8,701 nucleotides of DNA from Clostridia bacterium (GTDB lineage: Bacteria; Bacillota; Clostridia; Christensenellales; Maliibacteriaceae): positions 1 to 8,701 of the forward strand of contig JAGBGW010000137.1 in the NCBI GenBank assembly GCA_017935825.1, written 5' to 3'. The notes under the pieces were generated by a model. The model made no database searches. It was not told where the DNA came from and was given only the letters and a program-made list of their open reading frames with translations. Of the stretch, positions 1-4,163 are shown one piece after another. Within the stretch, counting starts at the first letter, position 1; every line of letters begins with the position of its first letter. The position numbers and the translations under genes are program-made.

Positions 1-423
1 GGTATTGAAGAAGGTGGAGATCCAGTCCATGTCCTTTGCGCCGTCGTAGGGCTGATCGTCGAACATGGAGCTCATCATCAGAAGATCGCGGATGGTGACC
101 TTTTCAAGATAGGGATGGGGATGCTTGGTGACACGCTCGGGGAAATAATCCACCACGCGGTCGTGAATGGAAAGAAGACCTTCGCCCTGTGCAATACCCA
201 CTGCAACGGAAACGAAAGACTTGCTGACGGAGTACATGCGGTGAAGCTCGGTGGGGGTCATAGGTGCCCAGTTTGCTTCGTATGCAACTTCGCCGTGACG
301 CAGGATCATGAACGAGTGCAGGCAAACGCGCTGACGCTTGATGGCGTTCAGGAATTTGATCAGAGCGGAAGAGGGAATGCCGGCCTTTTCAGGGGTTCCG
401 ACGGGGAAGGGATGCTTTTCCAT
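1..423 (-). CDS. Serine hydrolase of the beta-lactamase / class C penicillin-binding protein family (partial, N-terminal 141 residues)
   Basis: The frame is open from an ATG at 423 to the left edge, so the C-terminal part lies outside the window. An AGGAGG site lies about 4 nt before the ATG. The protein starts MEKHPFPVGTPEKAGIPSSA, a typical opening for COG1680-type proteins, and has the catalytic SxxK motif as S65-V-S-K68 inside MYSVSKSF, followed by GLLSIHDRVVDYFPE and VTIRDLLMMSS, both typical of the family. Ser65 should be the nucleophile and Lys68 the general base. The Tyr motif and the C-terminal KTG-like motif are not visible because of the truncation. No signal peptide is seen, so the product may be cytoplasmic, as many esterase-like members are. 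It starts 22 nt after the DUF1294 gene and may be co-transcribed with it. Family members include esterases, D-aminopeptidases and beta-lactamases; the substrate cannot be told, and nothing here implies antibiotic resistance. Confidence 0.88.
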   Translation of the reverse strand, partial: MEKHPFPVGTPEKAGIPSSALIKFLNAIKRQRVCLHSFMILRHGEVAYEANWAPMTPTELHRMYSVSKSFVSVAVGIAQGEGLLSIHDRVVDYFPERVTKHPHPYLEKVTIRDLLMMSSMFDDQPYDGAKDMDWISTFFNT

Positions 424-445
424 ATTGCCTCCTAAAAATGATAGA

Positions 446-718
446 TTAAATAAGATACAGGATCAAGGCGATGACAAATACTTCGCCCAAGAGTATCGCA
501 GGGATGCCGTAGACAAAGCTTTTGTGCTGTGTCTTGTGGCGGAAGACATACATGCCGCAAAGTGCACCCACACCGCCGCCCAAAAAAGCGAGAGCAAACA
601 GTGTTTTTTCGGGAATGCGCCGTGCAGACCGCTTGGCTTTAAGCTTATCCAGCCCATAGACGAGAAGTGCACATATATTGATGATAACAAGATACAATAA
701 TACCAGCTTCAAAACCAT
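446..718 (-). CDS. DUF1294 family small membrane protein (90 aa)
   Basis: This 90-residue protein has the layout of DUF1294: a first hydrophobic segment (about residues 3-22), then YGLDKLKAK (21-29), RIPE (34-37), a glycine-rich LGGGVGALCGM membrane segment (46-56), FRHKT (59-63) and a last hydrophobic segment (about 72-90). The family has no established function; members are small inner-membrane proteins. I choose ATG at 718 because GAGGAG (734-729) sits 10 nt before it. The frame also has an upstream TTG at 736, but that codon overlaps the ribosome binding site and is unlikely to be used. The gene is divergent from the phosphopantetheinyl transferase and 22 nt upstream of the serine hydrolase gene, so it may lead a two-gene transcript. 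Confidence 0.85.
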   Translation of the reverse strand: MVLKLVLLYLVIINICALLVYGLDKLKAKRSARRIPEKTLFALAFLGGGVGALCGMYVFRHKTQHKSFVYGIPAILLGEVFVIALILYLI

Positions 719-751
719 ATTGCGTTTTCTCCTCAAAACTTCATTGCTTTT

Positions 752-760
752 ATTTTAGCA
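752..760 (-). promoter_or_regulatory. Candidate extended -10 promoter for the DUF1294 / serine hydrolase unit
   Basis: On the minus strand this reads TGCTAAAAT, an extended -10 element (TG, one base, TAAAAT), 33 nt before the chosen DUF1294 start codon. No good -35 box is found 16-18 nt upstream. The same 13-mer (TTTATGCTAAAAT on the minus strand, 764-752) recurs in the promoter of the kinase gene at 8683-8671, which supports a promoter role. The evidence is sequence pattern only. Confidence 0.4.
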
Positions 761-799
761 TAAACCACCCGTCGATTGGAAGAAGATACGCAAAACAAA

Positions 800-828
800 T
801 TGCACCATATCCCAAATTTCGATATAAT
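800..828 (+). promoter_or_regulatory. Promoter of the phosphopantetheinyl transferase gene
   Basis: A perfect TATAAT -10 box at 823-828 lies 17 nt after TTGCAC at 800-805, which keeps the TTG of the -35 consensus. Transcription would start near 835, leaving a leader of about 28 nt before the TTG start codon at 863. Of the 737-862 interval between the divergent genes, this promoter and the opposing -10 element at 752-760 are all I can identify. Confidence 0.65.
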
Positions 829-862
829 AAACGCATATTAATCTGTAGTTTGGAGCCACACG

Positions 863-1459
863 TTGAACAAGTCCATCGGCACAGTTGTATATTTATATGA
901 TATGAAGGCAGGCACGTCCCGCAGCCTTCTTCTTTCTTGTGCCAGAGACTATGCGTTCCGCTGCGGCATTGATAAAATCGACCTGACGGTGGAGAAAACC
1001 GAATACGGCAAGCCATATTTTCCCAATATGCCCCAGGTGCATTTTTCCGTCTCCCACAGCGGTGAATATTGGCTGTGCGCTTTTTCAAGCCAAAATATCG
1101 GCGCGGATATCCAGCTGATCCGCCCCATTAATGCAGGTTTGATCATCCGCGGCTGGTATAAGCGCCATGAGATGGAACTGGTCAAATCCCATGGTCTTGG
1201 CATGTTCTTCGACATCTGGTGTGCCAAGGAAGCCTATCTGAAGTATAAAGGCAGCGGCTTCAACTGGTTCCGCAGCAATGTGGATGTGGGGGAAGAATGC
1301 GGCATCAAAACCCAAATCGACGGCGCAAGAATTGAAAAAGTCCACCTGCCCCTGCGAAGCTACACCGCCTGCATCTGCGGCGGCGAAGGTGACGTGACAC
1401 TGCTGGATTACAGAACGAATAAAGACGTACCCGAACCCGTTTTGTACTATATAAAATAA
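863..1459 (+). CDS. 4'-phosphopantetheinyl transferase, Sfp/AcpT type
   Basis: This enzyme moves the phosphopantetheine arm of coenzyme A onto a serine of an acyl or peptidyl carrier protein. The 198-residue product has the family motifs in order: GKPYF (49-53), FSVSHSG (61-67), IGADIQ (79-84) and WCAKEAYLKYKGSG (119-132). Asp82 and Glu123 match Mg-binding acids of Sfp-type enzymes. The position of the middle acid of the usual GxDxE is Gln84 here. The length is somewhat below Sfp (about 224), with a short N-terminal lobe. The start is a TTG chosen because TTTGGAG (849-855) lies 7 nt before it and the residues after it (VVYLYD) resemble the family's first strand; the next ATG at 902 would remove that strand and lacks such a site. 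The gene is a single-gene unit with its own promoter and terminator. No carrier protein, polyketide or peptide synthase gene is nearby, so the partner is unknown. Confidence 0.9.
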   Translation: MNKSIGTVVYLYDMKAGTSRSLLLSCARDYAFRCGIDKIDLTVEKTEYGKPYFPNMPQVHFSVSHSGEYWLCAFSSQNIGADIQLIRPINAGLIIRGWYKRHEMELVKSHGLGMFFDIWCAKEAYLKYKGSGFNWFRSNVDVGEECGIKTQIDGARIEKVHLPLRSYTACICGGEGDVTLLDYRTNKDVPEPVLYYIK

Positions 1460-1495
1460 ACCCGATCTGCGAAAACACAGGTCGGGTTTTATTTG
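1458..1495. terminator. Strong intrinsic terminator, probably bidirectional, between convergent genes
   Basis: AAACCCGATCTG (1458-1469) pairs with CAGGTCGGGTTT (1478-1489), giving a 12-bp stem with a single G-U pair and an 8-nt loop, then TTTATTTG on the + strand. The left arm overlaps the stop codon of the phosphopantetheinyl transferase gene. Read on the minus strand the hairpin is followed by TTTATTTTATA, so it can also end transcription of the convergent GNAT gene, whose stop is about 70 nt away. I see no other terminator in 1496-1557. Confidence 0.85.
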
Positions 1496-1557
1496 TTTGC
1501 TAAATTGGAATTTGTCGCTCTGACAAGCTAAAAGCGGTTCTGTAAATTAACTTTCAA

Positions 1558-1989
1558 TTATTCGTAATACATACATATCGTTCCATTTGATAACTGAAAT
1601 CCATTCTTTTCGTAAAACTTAGCCGCTGGTGCGTGCTCGTTTGTATAAAGAACAATTCCCGCAAGTCCTTTTTCCTTGCTGAAATCTTTCACTGCATTTA
1701 GTAGCTGTTTGCCGATTCCCTGCCCTTGACGTTCGGGAAGTACTGCCATTTCATTAATGTAAATCTCTTCTTTGCTCCCGGAAATCTTACAAAGTGCAAA
1801 TATACACCCTAATACTTCGCCGTTTTCTTCATATACATACCCAACAAATCTTTTCTGTTCAAAAAAATCCAGAAGATATTCTGTTGCATTTTCTACTGTC
1901 CAATCAATTCCCCAATGCTCCATAGGGAATGCTTTTGAATAAATCATGCCACATTGTGCTAAGTCAATGTTCTCCATAACTCTAATCAT
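1558..1989 (-). CDS. GNAT family N-acetyltransferase (substrate unknown)
   Basis: The 143-residue product is a single GNAT domain that should transfer an acetyl group from acetyl-CoA to an amine. The acetyl-CoA binding loop is clear: INEMAVLPERQGQGIGKQLL, with Q88-G-Q-G91-I-G93 as the pyrophosphate-binding turn. It is followed by the IVLYTNEHAPAAKFYEKNGF segment (112-131), with Tyr126 at the usual place of the general acid. The start ATG at 1989 is preceded by GAGGTGG. The gene is much poorer in GC than its neighbours: 160 of 420 bases (38%) in 1561-1980, against 55-62% in lines sampled in the adjacent DUF4097 gene. It looks like a separate acquisition. It is transcribed alone, convergent with the phosphopantetheinyl transferase gene. 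The N-terminal substrate-binding half gives no clue to the acceptor. Confidence 0.88.
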   Translation of the reverse strand: MIRVMENIDLAQCGMIYSKAFPMEHWGIDWTVENATEYLLDFFEQKRFVGYVYEENGEVLGCIFALCKISGSKEEIYINEMAVLPERQGQGIGKQLLNAVKDFSKEKGLAGIVLYTNEHAPAAKFYEKNGFQLSNGTICMYYE

Positions 1990-2036
1990 TTTGCCACCTC
2001 ACCCCCAAATTCAAGTTTGCCAGCCTCTTTGACAAA

Positions 2037-2065
2037 ATGGTACCATAACAAAATCGGACAAACAA
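2037..2065 (-). promoter_or_regulatory. Candidate promoter for the GNAT gene
   Basis: On the minus strand TTGTTT (2065-2060) is followed after 17 nt by TACCAT (2042-2037), preceded by TG in the extended -10 position. The -10 region is part of a perfect 10-bp palindrome, ATGGTACCAT (2037-2046), which could be an operator or chance. The match to consensus is modest. The box directly follows the terminator of the upstream operon. Confidence 0.35.
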
Positions 2066-2066
2066 C

Positions 2067-2094
2067 AAAGCGGTACAGAAAACTGTACCGTTTT
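2067..2094 (-). terminator. Intrinsic terminator of the PadR-DUF1700-DUF4097 operon
   Basis: AAAGCGGTACAG (2067-2078) and CTGTACCGTTTT (2083-2094) form a 12-bp stem with one G-U pair around an AAAA loop. Read on the minus strand the stem is followed by a T-rich stretch (CTTTGTTGTTTG). It starts 9 nt after the DUF4097 stop codon. The T-run is weaker than in the other terminators of this window. Confidence 0.75.
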
Positions 2095-2103
2095 GCTATT
2101 GGA

Positions 2104-3129
2104 TTATTCAAACCGAATCGAACCGCTGCCGGTTTTGATGCGGCAGACGCCGCCCGTGGTGGAGGTGGGCACGTGGATGGAACCGCTGCCTGTGTCGCAG
2201 ACGAAAACCTTGTCGGTGAGAAGATGTCCCTTCACACTGCCGCTGGAGGTGGAGATATCAAGCTCTCCTGCATCGCAGTCTTCAAGGACGATGCTGCCGC
2301 TGGAGGTGGAAAGATCCATCGGGCCCTCGGTGATTACGTTGGTAAATTCGATCTTGCCGCTGTTGGATTCTGCGCGAATACCACCGTCTGCCTGTACATT
2401 GCGAAGTTCCGTGTTGCCGCTGGAAGCAGAAAAATCCATGGTGCCTGCAACGGTCATGGTATCGCAGGTGATGCGTCCGCTGGAAACTTCTGCCTCGATC
2501 TTTCCGTTGGAATTCACATTGGAAAGCGTGATATTTCCGCTGGAGGCTTCAAGCTGCATGATGTTTTCCACATTCAGGTTGTAAAGCTCGATCTTACCGC
2601 TGTTTGCATCGACGAAAAGATTCTCTGCATGCATGTTCGCTGCAAACACATTGCCCGAACCTGTGTGCAGGTTCACTTCATCGAAGGTGAATCCATCCGC
2701 TACTTCGATTTTACCGCTGCCCACCTGCACACCGAGGTTTTCGTAAGAATCCTCGGGCAGTGCCAGAATGATTTGGGGAGAACGATAGTTGAACAAGCTG
2801 ATATGCTCATACCATGCGCGGTGGTTGCACACTTCGATCACCAGCGTGCCACGATCAAATTCCGAGGTGACGGAATCGCGTTTGGGGGTGATGACGGTCA
2901 GATGACAGCCCTTGTCAGGGGAGGGGATGATGTGCACATCGTGGTCGGAAGCTTCAATGCGAATACTTGTAAAGGGCGAAGTCACATCGTGGTTCAATTC
3001 CATATACTGGGTGGTACTGAACATGGAAAAGTCACCTTGTGTGATCGCAGTGCATACACTTCCAAGTACGATGCCTGCCCCGATCAGAATCAGTGCCGTG
3101 ATCAGTGCGACTTTTTTGGATCTTTTCAT
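2104..3129 (-). CDS. DUF4097 family membrane-anchored beta-repeat protein
   Basis: This is a 341-residue protein with a basic N-terminus and one hydrophobic segment (about 7-29), giving a membrane anchor or uncleaved signal, then an extracytoplasmic region. Residues 135-341 hold eleven [S/N/G]SG[K/N/S/R] turns, with the Ser at 138, 158, 177, 197, 217, 237, 257, 277, 296, 315 and 335. The period is 19-20 residues, each repeat giving two short beta strands, as expected for a right-handed beta-helix or stacked beta fold. This matches DUF4097 (Pfam putative adhesin), a family that includes part of LiaG and LiaX, tied to envelope-stress responses in other Firmicutes. The ATG overlaps the DUF1700 stop codon as ATGA, and AGGAGG lies 7 nt upstream, inside the DUF1700 gene. 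It is the last gene of the operon. Its exact role is unknown; adhesin activity is not shown by anything seen here. Confidence 0.85.
   Translation of the reverse strand: MKRSKKVALITALILIGAGIVLGSVCTAITQGDFSMFSTTQYMELNHDVTSPFTSIRIEASDHDVHIIPSPDKGCHLTVITPKRDSVTSEFDRGTLVIEVCNHRAWYEHISLFNYRSPQIILALPEDSYENLGVQVGSGKIEVADGFTFDEVNLHTGSGNVFAANMHAENLFVDANSGKIELYNLNVENIMQLEASSGNITLSNVNSNGKIEAEVSSGRITCDTMTVAGTMDFSASSGNTELRNVQADGGIRAESNSGKIEFTNVITEGPMDLSTSSGSIVLEDCDAGELDISTSSGSVKGHLLTDKVFVCDTGSGSIHVPTSTTGGVCRIKTGSGSIRFE
2107..2720 (-). repeat. Degenerate 57-60-bp coding repeat inside the DUF4097 gene
   Basis: Eleven copies of a coding unit centred on Ser-Gly follow one another at 57-60-bp spacing. On the + strand the most conserved core reads CCGCTGGA or CCGCTG(C/T), recurring through this stretch. 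The copies have diverged enough that only short words are shared, so the repeat looks old and held by protein structure, not by recent duplication. Confidence 0.75.
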
Positions 3130-3728
3130 TTTGCGCCCTCCTTTGATACGATCATCTTCTTAAAGCCAATGCAGATTTTCTTGCCTAAAATGGCGGTGTA
3201 TTTTGCACACAGGTTGGAAAGAAGGAAGAACAAAATCGTAAGTCCTGCCAAAATCAGCGCTGCCGCCAGCATCCAAAGCGCTGCAACGGGGGAGCGAAGT
3301 GCGAAGAAGACCACAGAGCAGACCAGCATGGCAAATGCGCTTGCGCCGAGAGCCAGGTCGACTGCATACAGGCTGATGACCACCGCCCAGATGCAGATAT
3401 ATACCGCCGCCACCACGATCACTGCAGACAGAAGCAGCGGCAGCCATACAGGTGAACCCAAGATGATCAGTACAATTTCCCAAGCTTTGAGGGTTTTCTT
3501 TGGCTTCAGCTGTTTTTTCACCAGCTTGGAAAGGGGTACGTCCGCCACGATCTGCGATACGATCTGGTCGATGTCGCCCAGCGATTCCACGGCCTCTTCC
3601 TGCGACATGCCTTCTTCCAGCGCGTCGTCTATGATCTCGCTGTAATAGGCAAGCGATGCATCCCGCTCCGCCTCAGGCAGTGCGGAAAGTCTTTGCGCCA
3701 AAGCGCTTAAAAATTCCTGTTTATTCAT
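3126..3728 (-). CDS. DUF1700 (HAAS domain) multi-pass membrane protein
   Basis: The 200-residue product begins MNKQEFLSALAQRLSALPEA and continues through YYSEIIDDALEEGMSQEEAVESLG, the all-alpha N-terminal domain of DUF1700/HAAS (about residues 1-62). After a basic linker (67-80) come about four hydrophobic segments (near 83-100, 102-123, 127-145 and 149-172) and a basic tail. HAAS proteins are commonly encoded next to PadR regulators and are thought to take part in envelope signalling; their biochemical role is not settled. I choose ATG at 3728 because GGAGG (3742-3738) lies 9 nt upstream and the residues after it match the family start; an in-frame extension to 3815 is only PadR coding sequence read in another frame. 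The start overlaps the PadR stop by 8 nt and the end overlaps the DUF4097 start by 4 nt, so translation is probably coupled along the operon. Confidence 0.88.
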   Translation of the reverse strand: MNKQEFLSALAQRLSALPEAERDASLAYYSEIIDDALEEGMSQEEAVESLGDIDQIVSQIVADVPLSKLVKKQLKPKKTLKAWEIVLIILGSPVWLPLLLSAVIVVAAVYICIWAVVISLYAVDLALGASAFAMLVCSVVFFALRSPVAALWMLAAALILAGLTILFFLLSNLCAKYTAILGKKICIGFKKMIVSKEGAK

Positions 3729-4041
3729 GCTGTGCATCCTCCCGCATGATGTAGTTATAAATGCCGATGATCTCGTTCCACTCCACTTTGAATTCTTCAA
3801 TGCGTTTAAGACCAAGGTCTGTGATGTGGTAGTACTTGCGCAGTCTGCCGTTATGCTCCGCCGTGCACACGGTCAAAAGCTGTGCCGCTTCCAGCCGCCG
3901 CAGGATGGGGTAGAGCGTGGATTCGGAAATCTGCACGTAGGGCTTCATATCCTTGACGATGCGGTAGCCGTAGGAATCCTCATCGCGGATCGCCGACAAC
4001 ACGCAGATATCCAGCAAACCTCGTTTGAGCTGAACGTCCAT
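3721..4041 (-). CDS. PadR family transcriptional regulator
   Basis: This 106-residue winged-helix repressor has the PadR hallmarks: LKRGLLDICVLSAI at the N-terminus, DSYGYRIVKDM (22-32), the recognition-helix region SESTLYPILRRLE (39-51), and the wing GRLRKYYHITDLG (65-77), then a C-terminal dimerisation helix (about 78-100). The length is that of the short PadR-s2 type. I choose ATG at 4041, preceded by AGGAGG with 5-nt spacing (4052-4047). The frame stays open to a TTG at 4122, but that stretch contains the promoter and operator, so it is not coding. It leads a three-gene operon with DUF1700 and DUF4097 genes. The promoter carries a perfect inverted repeat that is most simply its own operator. 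The inducing signal is unknown. Confidence 0.93.
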   Translation of the reverse strand: MDVQLKRGLLDICVLSAIRDEDSYGYRIVKDMKPYVQISESTLYPILRRLEAAQLLTVCTAEHNGRLRKYYHITDLGLKRIEEFKVEWNEIIGIYNYIMREDAQHE

Positions 4042-4089
4042 GCCATCCTCCTTCTGAATCATGTACCAAATACAATATGATTTGTTATA

Positions 4090-4114
4090 CAATACTATAC
4101 CATGTATAGTATTG
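4090..4114. promoter_or_regulatory. Probable PadR operator: perfect inverted repeat, 11-bp arms, 3-nt centre
   Basis: CAATACTATAC (4090-4100) and GTATAGTATTG (4104-4114) are exact reverse complements separated by CAT. The site covers most of the spacer and the whole -10 box of the PadR promoter. It cannot be an effective terminator, since it lies upstream of the expected transcription start and is A/T rich. A dimeric winged-helix protein encoded directly downstream is the natural binder. One further copy of the word ATACAATA lies at 4070-4077, 17 nt from the copy at 4087-4094 that overlaps the left arm; it may be a weaker half-site. Confidence 0.75.
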
Positions 4115-4122
4115 AGCGTCAA
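4094..4122 (-). promoter_or_regulatory. Sigma-A type promoter of the PadR-DUF1700-DUF4097 operon
   Basis: On the minus strand TTGACG (4122-4117) is followed after 17 nt by TATAGT (4099-4094), five of six consensus bases in each box. Transcription would begin near 4087, giving a leader of roughly 46 nt to the PadR start. It is the strongest-looking minus-strand promoter in the window, which fits a promoter normally held down by a repressor. Confidence 0.8.
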
Positions 4123-4124
4123 GA

Positions 4125-4156
4125 AAAAAGACGGAAGAAAAATCTTCCGTCTTTTT
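4125..4156 (-). terminator. Intrinsic terminator after the lipoprotein gene
   Basis: AAAAAGACGGAAGA (4125-4138) pairs perfectly with TCTTCCGTCTTTTT (4143-4156), a 14-bp stem with an AAAA loop. On the minus strand the stem ends in a T-run. It lies 7 nt after the lipoprotein stop codon and only 2 nt before the -35 box of the PadR promoter. By sequence it could also work on the + strand, but no + strand gene ends here. Confidence 0.88.
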
Positions 4157-4163
4157 ATGTGCT

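Noticed and set aside
737..862. Small RNA, riboswitch or small gene in the divergent intergenic region
   Set aside because: I see only the two opposing promoter elements; there is no long stem, T-run or reading frame with a ribosome binding site.
1517..1534. Short inverted repeat near GACAAGC / GCTTGTC after the GNAT gene as a terminator
   Set aside because: The stem is only about five pairs and no T-run follows on the minus strand; the hairpin at 1458-1489 is a far better terminator.
2107..2720. CRISPR array or tandem DNA repeat
   Set aside because: The spacing is near 60 bp, but the copies are degenerate, stay in frame and encode a regular protein repeat; there are no identical repeats or unique spacers and no cas genes.
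2017..3645. Long open frame of 542 codons on the + strand
   Set aside because: It runs antisense across both the DUF4097 and DUF1700 genes, which have clear family features, ribosome binding sites and coupled starts. The translated product is low in recognisable motifs, and its repeated GGG/AAGGG-type residues are the reverse reading of the Ser-Gly repeat.
3729..3815. N-terminal extension of DUF1700 into the PadR gene
   Set aside because: The added 29 residues are out-of-frame PadR coding sequence, and the ATG at 3728 has its own ribosome binding site and matches the family start.
4042..4122. N-terminal extension of PadR from a TTG at 4122
   Set aside because: The stretch holds the promoter and the palindrome, the ATG at 4041 has an AGGAGG site at 5 nt, and the family begins at MDVQLKRG.
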